Shown: positions 17,613 through 24,722 of the stretch, in pieces
Position numbering within the stretch: the first letter of the stretch is position 1
Layout of the letters: the number at the start of each line of letters is the position of its first letter
Origin: JAHCIE01 sp034431435
Lineage (GTDB): Bacteria > Chloroflexota > Anaerolineae > Epilineales > JAHCIE01
DNA length: 64,000 nucleotides
Direction: 5' to 3'
Assembly: GCA_034431435.1 (NCBI GenBank)
Contig: DAOUDG010000094.1
Span: 41,716 to 105,715, forward strand
The notes under the pieces: model-generated
The model's input: the letters and a program-made list of their open reading frames with translations, nothing else
What the model was told of the DNA's origin: nothing
Databases searched by the model: none
Translations under genes and position numbers: made by a program

Positions 17613-18545
17613 CTACTGCGCCAGGTCGGCGAAGAGGGCCGTGCTCAGGTAGCGCTCGCCGAACGACGGGATGATGACTACGATGAGCTTGCCCGCGTTC
17701 TCTGGCCGCTTTGCCACCTGGATGGCGGCCCAGGTGGCCGCGCCCGACGAGATACCCACCAGCAGCCCCTCCTCGCGGGCCATGCGGCGGGCAAGGTCGA
17801 AGGCGTCCTCGTTCTTGACCTGGATGACCTCGTCGTAGATTTTGGTGTTCAGCACCTTGGGCACGAACCCCGCGCCGATGCCCTGGATAGGGTGCGGCCC
17901 CTTCTGGCCGCCCGACAGCACGGGCGACGCGGTAGGCTCGACGGCGATGGCCTTGAAGGATGGCTTGCGGCCCTTGATGACCTCGGCGACGCCCGTGATC
18001 GTGCCACCGGTGCCGATGCCAGACACGAGGATATCTACCTGGCCGTCGGTATCGCGCCAGATTTCTTCGGCGGTGGTGCGGCGGTGAATCTCCGGGTTGG
18101 CTGGATTCTCGAATTGCTGCGGGATGAAGTAGCGTGGCTCGGCGGCGGCCATCTGCTCGGCCTTACCGATCGCACCGTTCATGCCCTCCGGCCCAGGCGT
18201 CAAGATGAGGTCTGCCCCATAGGCGCGCAGGAGCATGCGGCGCTCCTTGCTCATGGTCTCAGGCATGACCAGGGTGCACTTGTAGCCGCGCGCCGCGCAC
18301 ACCATCGCCAGCGCGATGCCGGTGTTGCCGCTGGTTGGCTCCAGGATGATGGTATCGGGGCCGATCTTGCCCGCCTGCTCGGCCGCGTCGATCATGGACA
18401 GGCCGATGCGGTCCTTGACGCTGTGGGCAGGGTTGTAGAATTCGAGCTTGGCGACGACCTCGGCCACCGCGCCGTCGGTGACGCGGTTCAACTTGACCAG
18501 GGGGGTGTTGCCAATCAGTTCCGTCACATTGTTCGCGATGTTCAT
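17613..18545 (-). CDS. cysK: Cysteine synthase A (O-acetylserine sulfhydrylase)
   Basis: 310 residues, standard length. The PLP lysine lies in HSVKDRIG near residue 44, the substrate loop is PTSGNTG, and the phosphate-binding loop is GIGTGGT. It condenses O-acetylserine with sulfide. I start it at the ATG at 18545, with GAGG close upstream and directly after the moeZ stop; a longer frame would overlap moeZ. Lies between moeZ and cysE in the operon. Confidence 0.94.
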   Translation of the reverse strand: MNIANNVTELIGNTPLVKLNRVTDGAVAEVVAKLEFYNPAHSVKDRIGLSMIDAAEQAGKIGPDTIILEPTSGNTGIALAMVCAARGYKCTLVMPETMSKERRMLLRAYGADLILTPGPEGMNGAIGKAEQMAAAEPRYFIPQQFENPANPEIHRRTTAEEIWRDTDGQVDILVSGIGTGGTITGVAEVIKGRKPSFKAIAVEPTASPVLSGGQKGPHPIQGIGAGFVPKVLNTKIYDEVIQVKNEDAFDLARRMAREEGLLVGISSGAATWAAIQVAKRPENAGKLIVVIIPSFGERYLSTALFADLAQ

Positions 18546-18558
18546 GAGGTCCTCGTAG

Positions 18559-19749
18559 TTAGTAGATGGGCATATCCGGCTCGACATCCTCCGCCCAGGC
18601 GTGGATGCCGCCGGTCAGGTTCTTGAGGCGGGTGAAGCCGCTGTCGCGCAGCAGGCCGAGGGCCTTCATGCTGCGCACACCGGTGCGACACTGGAGGACG
18701 ATCTCGTCGCGCGTGTCCAACTCGTTCATGCGGGCGGGCAGGTCCGGCAGGGGAATGAGCTTCGCGCCGTCGATGTGGGCGATCTCCCACTCGTGGGGGT
18801 CGCGCACGTCGATGAGAACGAAACGCGGGTCGTGCTCGGCCAGCTTGTGCTGCACCTCGATGGGCGTGATTTGCCAGCGCGGGTCGGTCTGGTCGGCGAC
18901 GGGCGTCTCGCCGCCGATGGGCGCGCCGCAGAACGCTTCGTAGTCGATAAGCTCGTGGATGGTGGGCTGCTCGCCGCAGATGGGGCACTGGGGGTTCTTG
19001 CGCAGCCTGACGACGCGGGTATCCATGCTCAGGGCGTCGAGGAGCAGCAAGCGGCCGATCAGCGGCTCGCCAATGCCCAGGATGAGCTTGATGACCTCAG
19101 TGGCCTGGATGGTCCCCAGCAGGCCGGGCAAGATGCCCAGCACACCGCCCTCGGCGCACGAGGGAACCTCGCCGGGCGGCGGGGGATCGGGGTACAGGCA
19201 GCGGTAGCAAGGCCCCTGGGACGCCCAGAACACCGACGCCTGGCCCTCGAAGCGAAAGATGCTGGCGTGGACGTTGGGGATGTCCAGCAGCACGCTCACG
19301 TCGTTGACGAGGTAGCGGGTGGGGAAGTTGTCGGTGCCATCGGCGATGATGTCGTACTGGCGGGCGATGTCCAGCGCATTCTCGGCGGTGAACATCGTTT
19401 CGTGGGCTACAATCTCGATGGTGGGATTGATGGCGCGCAGCTTATCGACGGCCGACTGTATCTTGGACCGGCCGACGTCGGGGGTGTGGTGCAGCAGCTG
19501 GCGTTGCAGATTGCTGTAGTCGACCACGTCAAAGTCGACGACGCCCAGCTTGCCGACACCCGCCGCTGCTAGGTACATGGCGAGGGGCGAGCCGAGGCCG
19601 CCCGTGCCGACGCACAGCACGCTGGCCGCCTTGAGCTTCTTCTGCCCCGCCAGACCCACCTCGGGCATGATGAGATGGCGCGAGTAGCGCTTGATTTCTG
19701 CGTTGGAGAGGGAGACCCCCTCCGCCAATTCAGCGTAGTTCACTGGCAT
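18559..19749 (-). CDS. moeZ: E1-like adenylyltransferase/sulfurtransferase with rhodanese domain (MoeZ/MoeB type)
   Basis: 396 residues. A ThiF/E1 domain (about 15-260) has the nucleotide loop GTGGLGSP and two zinc-ligand pairs (CYRC near 182 and CPIC near 260). A C-terminal rhodanese domain (about 290-396) has the persulfide cysteine in LQCRTGVRS. Such proteins adenylate the Gly-Gly end of a small sulfur carrier and convert it to a thiocarboxylate. The neighbours CysO and CysM indicate that the carrier here is the CysO-like protein. Confidence 0.92.
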   Translation of the reverse strand: MPVNYAELAEGVSLSNAEIKRYSRHLIMPEVGLAGQKKLKAASVLCVGTGGLGSPLAMYLAAAGVGKLGVVDFDVVDYSNLQRQLLHHTPDVGRSKIQSAVDKLRAINPTIEIVAHETMFTAENALDIARQYDIIADGTDNFPTRYLVNDVSVLLDIPNVHASIFRFEGQASVFWASQGPCYRCLYPDPPPPGEVPSCAEGGVLGILPGLLGTIQATEVIKLILGIGEPLIGRLLLLDALSMDTRVVRLRKNPQCPICGEQPTIHELIDYEAFCGAPIGGETPVADQTDPRWQITPIEVQHKLAEHDPRFVLIDVRDPHEWEIAHIDGAKLIPLPDLPARMNELDTRDEIVLQCRTGVRSMKALGLLRDSGFTRLKNLTGGIHAWAEDVEPDMPIY

Positions 19750-19762
19750 GGGTGTTCCTTGA

Positions 19763-20707
19763 TTATTGCCACAGGCCCAGCGACAGGTACTTGGCTCCGC
19801 CGTCGGGCAGCAGAGTCACGAGGACGCCGTGGTCCAACGCGCGGGCGACGGTCAGCGCAGCGTGAACGGCGGCCCCCGACGACAGGCCTACAAACAGGCC
19901 CTCCTCGCGGGCCAGGCGGCGGGTCATGTGCAGCGCGTCCGACGCGGCGACGGGCACGTCCCGGTCGGGCAGCGACGGGTCATAGATGGCGGGCACAATC
20001 GCTGTTTCCAGGTGCTTCAGACCCTCGATGACTTCTAGCTCGTCGGCAGGGCCAACGGCGACACCCTGGATGCGCGGGTCGTGGGCCTTGAGGCGACGCA
20101 TCACCCCAGTGAATGTGCCCGTTGTGCCCAGGCCCGCCACGAAGTGGGTTACGCGACCGTCGGTCTGGGCCAGAATCTCGGGGCCGGTGGTGTCGTAGTG
20201 GGCGCGCCAGTTGGCGTCGTTGCTATACTGGTCGGGGTAGAAGTAGCGCTCCGGCTGGTCGGCTACGATAGCCCGCACCATGCGGATCGCCCCGTCGGAG
20301 CCTTCCAGCGGGTCAGATTGAATCAGCTCCGCGCCGTAGGCTCTGACGATGGCCTTGCGCTCGGCGCTGACGTTGGCGGGCATGACCAGGGCGACGCGGT
20401 AGCCGAGCGCCGCGCCGAGCATGGCGTAGGCGACGCCCGTGTTGCCCGACGTGGAGTCGATGATCGTCTTGTCGCGAGTCAGCGTACCGCTGATTTCGGC
20501 CTCGCGGAGCATGCGCGCGGCGGCGCGATCCTTGACCGACCCGCCGGGGTTGAACCACTCGGCCTTTGCCCACACCTCGACGGCCGGGGCCAGCCCGGCT
20601 GCGACGCGATTCAGGCGCAGCAGCGGGGTATTCCCGATCTGGTCCAGGAGACGCCACCCGCCGTGCGGGCGGTCTGGCGTCGTTGTCGCATGCTCCAACG
20701 TTAACAT
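19763..20707 (-). CDS. cysM: Cysteine synthase of the CysM type
   Basis: 314 residues of PLP fold type II. The PLP lysine lies in GGSVKDRAA near residue 59, the substrate loop is STSGNTG and the phosphate loop is GLGTTGT. It differs clearly from the CysK two genes away. In Mycobacterium, CysM takes O-phosphoserine and the CysO thiocarboxylate; the surrounding cysO, moeZ and a serine-kinase-like gene argue for the same chemistry here. Substrate choice cannot be read from sequence alone. Confidence 0.87.
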   Translation of the reverse strand: MLTLEHATTTPDRPHGGWRLLDQIGNTPLLRLNRVAAGLAPAVEVWAKAEWFNPGGSVKDRAAARMLREAEISGTLTRDKTIIDSTSGNTGVAYAMLGAALGYRVALVMPANVSAERKAIVRAYGAELIQSDPLEGSDGAIRMVRAIVADQPERYFYPDQYSNDANWRAHYDTTGPEILAQTDGRVTHFVAGLGTTGTFTGVMRRLKAHDPRIQGVAVGPADELEVIEGLKHLETAIVPAIYDPSLPDRDVPVAASDALHMTRRLAREEGLFVGLSSGAAVHAALTVARALDHGVLVTLLPDGGAKYLSLGLWQ

Positions 20708-20715
20708 GGGCTATC

Positions 20716-21042
20716 TCACATCAGCCCCAGGCCCCAGTCGTCGACCTCCATCATCTCCGGTGTCCACATCTCGTCGCCGAGGATGACGCGCGACGGGCCG
20801 TTGGTCGTATCGGCGGTTTTGGTCCGCACCTGGTCGATGAGCCAGCCCGCAGCGGGGCAGAAGGGTGTCGTCATGATCATGGTGACGACGGTCTCGTCGG
20901 GGGTAAACTCAATGTTGCGAATCAGGCCCAGATCGATGATGCTCATGCCGATCTCAGGGTCGAGAATCTCGCGTAGCGACTCGCGCAGCTCGCTCTCACG
21001 GGCCATCAGTTCCGGGTTGATGATGCTGCCAGTCTCGGTCAT
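20716..21042 (-). CDS. DUF59/MIP18-family protein
   Basis: 108 residues with the DUF59 core (LREILDPEIGMSIIDLGLI) and the conserved cysteine in TTPFCPAAGW. DUF59 proteins such as SufT and PaaD assist iron-sulfur or metal centre assembly. Here it sits between cysO and cysM, which suggests a role in sulfur transfer. The stop lies nine bases before the cysM start. Confidence 0.8.
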   Translation of the reverse strand: MTETGSIINPELMARESELRESLREILDPEIGMSIIDLGLIRNIEFTPDETVVTMIMTTPFCPAAGWLIDQVRTKTADTTNGPSRVILGDEMWTPEMMEVDDWGLGLM

Positions 21043-21065
21043 GGTACATGCCTCCTTGTCGGGGT

Positions 21066-21407
21066 TCAGCCTTCAGCCAGATACCCTTTAGACCGTCCCC
21101 CGCTGTCGCTCCTTACTATGTCGGGCAGGGCCTGGCGACCGCCCGCCATGGCGGGCACGATGGAGACTTCATCGCGGGGGCCAACCGGTGTGGCCTGGCC
21201 CTGCAAGGCACGGACGTCCTCCTCATTTACGAATACCTGGATGAAGCGCTTGATTTCGCCGCTCTCGTCGAACAGGCGATCTTTGAGGCCCGGGTAGGCA
21301 GTGTCGAGGTTGGTGAGGATGTCGCCCAGGGTTGCGCCGTCGACCTGGACTTTGGACTGGCCGTCGGCGTAGCGGCGGAGCGGGGTGGGAAGAAAGACGG
21401 TGGCCAT
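21066..21407 (-). CDS. cysO: CysO/MoaD-like sulfur carrier protein with a C-terminal tail after Gly-Gly
   Basis: 113 residues with a beta-grasp fold (ATVFLPTPLRRYADG, then VNEEDVRAL and DEVSIVPAMAGG). In CysO, MoaD and ThiS the final Gly-Gly is the carboxyl end that receives sulfur. Here Gly-Gly is at 89-90 but 23 more residues follow (91-113). The carrier would need cleavage before it can be adenylated by MoeZ, unless the annotated stop reflects a frameshift. The ATG at 21407 is chosen over an upstream in-frame start because it aligns with the family and AGAGGA precedes it. It is the first large gene after the attenuator leader. Confidence 0.87.
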   Translation of the reverse strand: MATVFLPTPLRRYADGQSKVQVDGATLGDILTNLDTAYPGLKDRLFDESGEIKRFIQVFVNEEDVRALQGQATPVGPRDEVSIVPAMAGGRQALPDIVRSDSGGRSKGYLAEG

Positions 21408-21459
21408 GCTGTTCCTCTCAGGGTCAAGATTGAGGCCGGCGAAGCCGGACGAAACCAAC

Positions 21460-21502
21460 AAAAAGCCTCATCGCGCTGCGGTGGATGCCGCAAGCGATGA
21501 GG
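21460..21502 (-). terminator. Intrinsic terminator in the cys operon leader (attenuator)
   Basis: On the minus strand CCTCATCGC pairs with GCGATGAGG around a 19-nt inner segment that can itself pair, followed by CTTTTTG. It lies about 50 bases before cysO and about 270 bases after the promoter, inside the transcript, so it can only serve to stop transcription before the operon genes. Confidence 0.75.
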
Positions 21503-21712
21503 TCGCTGTCAATCGGAAGGCCGTTCGACGCAGGGTCGAAGGACGGAAAAACCGCAAGAAGTCGGGCCGTGTTGCGTCCAGACAGGCCGGGCTGCGAGTC
21601 AGCCCGCGCTCATCGCTGGCGTACCCTGGCAACGCGGGATCAGTCGGTGAGCCTGGGTTTCCTCAACCAGGGCGACTCCGCCCCAGTATCGGCAGGCTGA
21701 CCTGCTGCCCCG

Positions 21713-21745
21713 CTAGCGACAGGTGCAAGACACGACGCAGAACAT
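21713..21745 (-). CDS. Cysteine-rich leader peptide of the cys operon
   Basis: An ATG, nine codons and TAG encode MFCVVSCTCR; three of ten residues are cysteine (TGC, TGC, TGT). TAGGAG lies directly upstream with a 4-5 base gap, a good ribosome binding site. It begins about 28 bases after the predicted transcription start and is followed by a structured leader ending in a terminator, the layout of amino-acid attenuators. When charged tRNA-Cys is short, ribosomes should stall here and favour readthrough into cysO-cysM-moeZ-cysK-cysE. Too short for routine gene finders. Confidence 0.75.
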   Translation of the reverse strand: MFCVVSCTCR

Positions 21746-21773
21746 ATAACTCCTACAGAGATGAACTATCCAC
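21746..21773 (-). promoter_or_regulatory. 5' untranslated start of the cys operon leader
   Basis: The transcript predicted from the promoter at 21780-21808 starts near 21773. The stretch from there to 21407 is about 366 nt and holds the leader peptide, several GC-rich hairpins (for example CGGGCTG-ACTCG-CAGCCCG within it) and the terminator. I find no T-box, SAM, cobalamin or TPP riboswitch core in it. Confidence 0.5.
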
Positions 21774-21779
21774 AGATGC

Positions 21780-21808
21780 ATTGTACAAGAAAGAGCGCGT
21801 CTTGTCAA
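21780..21808 (-). promoter_or_regulatory. Strong sigma-70 promoter of the cys operon
   Basis: TTGACA (21808-21803), 17-base spacer, TACAAT (21785-21780) on the minus strand, a full-consensus -35 and one mismatch in the -10. Confidence 0.85.
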
Positions 21809-21833
21809 GCGAGCGCAACAGACCAACGGCGTA

Positions 21834-21881
21834 GGACCGAGGACCAGGAGGATTAGCCCGTTGGCCCTGGGTCCTTCGTCC
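21834..21881 (-). terminator. Hairpin after the serine-kinase-like gene
   Basis: GGACCGAGGACCAGG pairs with CCTGGGTCCTTCGTCC with two irregularities. It lies just after the stop at 21888 and before the cys promoter, separating the two transcripts. Confidence 0.45.
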
Positions 21882-21887
21882 ACCTCA

Positions 21888-22712
21888 TCATTCGTCAAAC
21901 GAATATGTGCTCTCGGCATAGAAGCGGATGCTGTGATCGGCGAACTTGCCGCGCATCCACGCTTCCAGCCAGGCGTTCTTCTCGGCCAGCGGGCGCGGGT
22001 CGGCCATCCCGGCCAGGGGCAGGTTGATGCGCAGGACGCGACCGGGGATGATATGGCGGGTGATGCCGGTGGGTACGCGGGCGTGGGCGCGCGCGAGTTC
22101 GAGGATATCCTGGCGGGTGAAGCGCGGGTAGACCAGGATGGCCGTGATGCGGTCATACATCCCGCTCAAGGCGCGCACATTGTCGAGCCGGATGCGGTGA
22201 ATCGCCCCATCGCCGCGATAGAGGTTGGAGATGTCTAGCAGCAGGCGCGCGCTGTCTCGCAAGGAGGAGCCGTTGTCGAGGGTGAATACCTCGTCGGCCG
22301 GCGAGACGACGAAGGCCAGACAGCGGCGGCGCACCAGCGCCTCGCGGGCGGTGAGCAGGTCGGTGGGCGTGAGGCGGACGCCCGGCACGGCGCACAGCGC
22401 ATCGAAGAAGGTGGTCCAGTTGAGGCCGGTGACGAGGTGATGCCAGGTGCTCAACTCAACCTGGTCGTAGTCCACCACCTGCACGACGGGGTGGGCAACG
22501 GCGAGGGCGCGCAGGCCCGAAACGCGATTCGCGCCATCGAGAACGACATAGCTCGCATTGCCCATCGGCGCGACGATGGGCGGGTTGCGCAGTGTGGCCT
22601 CCAGGCGCAGGCGCTCGACCAGCTTCGCGACGCGGCGCGGGTCGGCATCCTCATGCAGAACCAGCGACTCGGCGGGTACGAAGCGGAGGGCAGGCAGGGC
22701 GGGTGCGGACAT
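21888..22712 (-). CDS. ParB-like protein of the SerK/SbnI free-serine-kinase type
   Basis: 274 residues. The N-terminal ParB-like domain carries LVLHEDAD (H20-E21) and the nucleotide-binding stretch LRNPPIVAP followed by LDGANR (59-63). This is the pattern of archaeal SerK and staphylococcal SbnI, which phosphorylate free L-serine, and not that of chromosome-partition ParB; no ParB helix-turn-helix or CTPase box GERRxR is present. Its position immediately upstream of cysO-cysM fits a supply of O-phosphoserine to CysM. The ATG at 22712 is chosen by alignment to the domain start. The function is inferred from motif and context. Confidence 0.65.
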   Translation of the reverse strand: MSAPALPALRFVPAESLVLHEDADPRRVAKLVERLRLEATLRNPPIVAPMGNASYVVLDGANRVSGLRALAVAHPVVQVVDYDQVELSTWHHLVTGLNWTTFFDALCAVPGVRLTPTDLLTAREALVRRRCLAFVVSPADEVFTLDNGSSLRDSARLLLDISNLYRGDGAIHRIRLDNVRALSGMYDRITAILVYPRFTRQDILELARAHARVPTGITRHIIPGRVLRINLPLAGMADPRPLAEKNAWLEAWMRGKFADHSIRFYAESTYSFDE

Positions 22713-22750
22713 GGGGCACGACCTTTGGCGTAGGGAATTGACTGCCTCAC

Positions 22751-22759
22751 ATTGTAGCA
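22751..22759 (-). promoter_or_regulatory. Extended -10 promoter of the serine-kinase-like gene
   Basis: TGCTACAAT on the minus strand, about 40 bases upstream of the ATG at 22712, back to back with the plus-strand promoter at 22800-22829. Confidence 0.5.
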
Positions 22760-22799
22760 CTACCTCAGCCTGTTCGTGCAGTCGGCGCGCGCGCAGCCC

Positions 22800-22829
22800 T
22801 TGACGAGGGAGGTAGCGCCGCGCTATACT
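22800..22829 (+). promoter_or_regulatory. Sigma-70 promoter of the membrane protein gene at 22859
   Basis: TTGACG, 18-base spacer, TATACT; a 29-base leader with GGGGAGGT follows before the ATG at 22859. Confidence 0.7.
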
Positions 22830-22858
22830 CAGCACAACATAACTTTGGGGAGGTAGAG

Positions 22859-23758
22859 ATGGCCGCTGTCCCGCCCGCCCGCGTCCCCTTCTGGTCAGGC
22901 TGGCACACGTTGGGTATCGCGCTCATCGCGCTCCTCCTGGCGGGGTTGGCCTTGTCGCCGCTACGCTGGCCCCTGACGCCTGGCGACTCTCGCAGCGCGC
23001 TCGTGACGTGGTCGATCGTGGCGGTTCTCTTGATTGCCTTCGTGCTCATCCTGGGTCATGGCATCGTGGGTCGGCCGCTGGGTGCGCTCATCGGGGCGCG
23101 CAATCGCATGAGCCTGTCCCGCCTGCAACTCATCGCCTGGACGATTCTGGTGTTGTCGGCCTGGCTGACGGCGGTGTTGTGGAATCTCGCCAGTGGCGTG
23201 GCCGACCCGCTCACAATCGCGCTGCCCATGGAACTGTGGCTCCTCCTCGGCATCAGCGCGACGGCGCTGGTCGGTACGCCCCTGGTATTGAGCACGAAGA
23301 TGAGCCGGCCGCCCGATGCGGAACAGGCGATGGGCCAGATGCAGCTGGCGGCGGCGCGGCGCGGGCGGGCCGTTGCGACGGTCGATGGCGAGATGGGGGT
23401 GACGATGACGACATCGATGATGCAGGACATGGGCCTGACCCGTCGCGGCCTGGTCGTCGCCAACGTATCCTCCCACGACGCCAGCCTCGCCGACCTGTTC
23501 ATGGGCGATGAGGTGGGAAACTTTGCCGAGATCGACCTGAGCAAGGTGCAGATGTTCTTCTTTACGGTCATGATTATCCTCGCCTATGCAGCCACCCTGG
23601 GAGCCATGTTCGCAGCGGCGCGACCGGCGGGCATCGTCGCGTTCCCGGCCCTCAGCGAGAGTGTGGTGGCGCTGCTGGGCATCAGCCAGGCGAGCTACCT
23701 GACCTACAAGGCCGTGCCGCATACCGCGCCGCCCCAACCCCAGCCGCCTGCGTCGTGA
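22859..23758 (+). CDS. Multi-pass membrane protein of unknown function
   Basis: 299 residues with hydrophobic segments at about 17-36, 51-70, 87-108, 122-145, 237-258 and 266-285, and a soluble part between about 150 and 230 that includes VANVSSHDASLADLFMGDE. I do not recognise the family. It has a good promoter and ribosome binding site, and the YbaK gene follows within ten bases, so they are probably co-transcribed. Confidence 0.65.
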   Translation: MAAVPPARVPFWSGWHTLGIALIALLLAGLALSPLRWPLTPGDSRSALVTWSIVAVLLIAFVLILGHGIVGRPLGALIGARNRMSLSRLQLIAWTILVLSAWLTAVLWNLASGVADPLTIALPMELWLLLGISATALVGTPLVLSTKMSRPPDAEQAMGQMQLAAARRGRAVATVDGEMGVTMTTSMMQDMGLTRRGLVVANVSSHDASLADLFMGDEVGNFAEIDLSKVQMFFFTVMIILAYAATLGAMFAAARPAGIVAFPALSESVVALLGISQASYLTYKAVPHTAPPQPQPPAS

Positions 23759-23766
23759 GGGTTGCC

Positions 23767-24285
23767 ATGTCCGATGCGCCCGTCGAGAAGACCAACGCCA
23801 TGCGTACCCTGGAGCAGCGCCGAATCGCCTATCAGGCGGTACGCTACGGTGGCCCCGACGAGTTCCACACCGCCGTCGAGGTGGCCGAGATGCTCAGCCA
23901 GCCGGTCGAGCAGGTATACAAGACCATCGTCGTGCTGCGCGAGCGGGGTAAGCCGCTGTTGGTGATGGTCCAGGCCGACCGAGAGATCGACTTGCGGCGG
24001 CTGGCGAAGTCGACCGGTGACAAGAAGCTCCAGCCTGCGACGCTCAAGGAGGCTGAGAGGCTGACCGGCTTGCCCGTGGGGGGCATCTCGGCGCTGGCGC
24101 TGCTGAATAAGGGCTTCGAGGCCGTCATCGATGCGCCCGCGTTACGACTCGATCGGGTGTACGTCAGCGCGGGGCGGCGGGGCGTGCAGCTTGGGCTGGC
24201 GGTCGCCGACCTGATAAAGGTAACGGGGGCAAAGGTGGTGACGGCGACGGCCGACGAGGCCGGTGGCGCAGCAGCAAAAGTATGA
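23767..24285 (+). CDS. ybaK: YbaK/EbsC-family aminoacyl-tRNA deacylase
   Basis: 172 residues from ATG at 23767; a GTG twelve bases upstream would add four residues. The YbaK fold is indicated by YKTIVVL, the catalytic lysine of that motif near position 55-60, DLRRLAKSTGDKK and GLPVGGISALAL. Enzymes of this type clear Cys-tRNA(Pro) and related mischarged tRNAs in the cytoplasm. The C-terminal 15 residues are alanine-rich and probably disordered. Confidence 0.85.
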   Translation: MSDAPVEKTNAMRTLEQRRIAYQAVRYGGPDEFHTAVEVAEMLSQPVEQVYKTIVVLRERGKPLLVMVQADREIDLRRLAKSTGDKKLQPATLKEAERLTGLPVGGISALALLNKGFEAVIDAPALRLDRVYVSAGRRGVQLGLAVADLIKVTGAKVVTATADEAGGAAAKV

Positions 24286-24323
24286 CGTGATAATTGAGCG
24301 CGCGCTGGATGGGCGTTGGGCCG

Positions 24324-24353
24324 TTGACAGGCCGAACGCCTTTCGCGTATAAT
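24324..24353 (+). promoter_or_regulatory. Consensus sigma-70 promoter
   Basis: TTGACA, 18-base spacer, TATAAT: both hexamers perfect. The predicted start is at about 24360, on the edge of the LexA-like box. Confidence 0.85.
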
Positions 24354-24360
24354 GACAACA

Positions 24361-24372
24361 GAACATTTGTTC
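24361..24372. promoter_or_regulatory. LexA-like operator (GAACATTTGTTC)
   Basis: Matches the GAAC-N4-GTTC core of the LexA box known from Bacillota and Actinobacteriota. It covers the predicted transcription start of the consensus promoter at 24324-24353, where a bound repressor would block initiation. Confidence 0.55.
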
Positions 24373-24399
24373 TAATCAGAGAGGGTGAGGAGCTACGAC

Positions 24400-24594
24400 A
24401 TGGAGCGGGACGAGGACCAGGCAAGCATCGAGCGGGCGCTGGAGCAGGTGGCGGGCAGCGAGGCATTTCGGCAGTTGGCGGCGCGCTATCCCTACGCGAG
24501 GGTTGAACTTACGGTGCAGGATGGTTGCTACGTAAGTGGCAGCCTGCGCGTCACGGCGCGGCCCGCCCGCCGCCGGTCGCGCTCATCAGCCTAG
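24400..24594 (+). CDS. Small soluble protein under a LexA-like box
   Basis: 64 residues from ATG with GAGGAG seven bases upstream. The first half is acidic and helical (ERDEDQASIERALEQV), the middle could form two strands (ARVELTVQDGCYVSG), and the end is Arg/Ser-rich. No family recognised. It has no co-directional neighbour, so the strong promoter and operator serve this gene alone. If the operator is a LexA site it would be a DNA-damage-inducible small protein. Confidence 0.6.
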   Translation: MERDEDQASIERALEQVAGSEAFRQLAARYPYARVELTVQDGCYVSGSLRVTARPARRRSRSSA

Positions 24595-24605
24595 ACGAGG
24601 AGCGG

Positions 24606-24713
24606 CTACCGCAGGTTGAGGCTGTACAGGCTGCCTACGATGGCGATGGTCAACGCCAGCGTGCCGAGGATGGGCGACCAGCGGGCCAGCCTGGCGACAC
24701 CCGACGCCGCCAA
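24606..24713 (-). CDS. Possible 35-residue single-helix membrane protein
   Basis: A TTG-initiated frame of 35 codons encodes one predicted membrane helix (about residues 13-30, SPILGTLALTIAIVGSLY). It is in the same frame as the DUF3052-like gene and follows its TGA after three codons, so it could also be a lost C-terminal anchor of that protein. The ribosome binding site is weak. Confidence 0.35.
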   Translation of the reverse strand: MAASGVARLARWSPILGTLALTIAIVGSLYSLNLR

Positions 24714-24722
24714 CAGCCTGGC

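Noticed and set aside
16899..18626. 575-codon open frame on the plus strand opposite cysE, cysK and the moeZ end
   Set aside because: It is a GC-rich antisense shadow; the minus strand carries clear, motif-bearing genes throughout.
21503..21712. GAGGAAA followed by CCCAGGCTC in the cys leader, resembling the start of RNase P RNA
   Set aside because: The second conserved region (ACAGAAA) and the 3' core are missing, and the segment lies in a leader between promoter and terminator.
21407..21773. T-box, SAM or cobalamin riboswitch in the cys leader
   Set aside because: No TGGNACC core, no SAM-box GAAACCCGGCAACC and no cobalamin box; the Cys-rich leader peptide is a better explanation.
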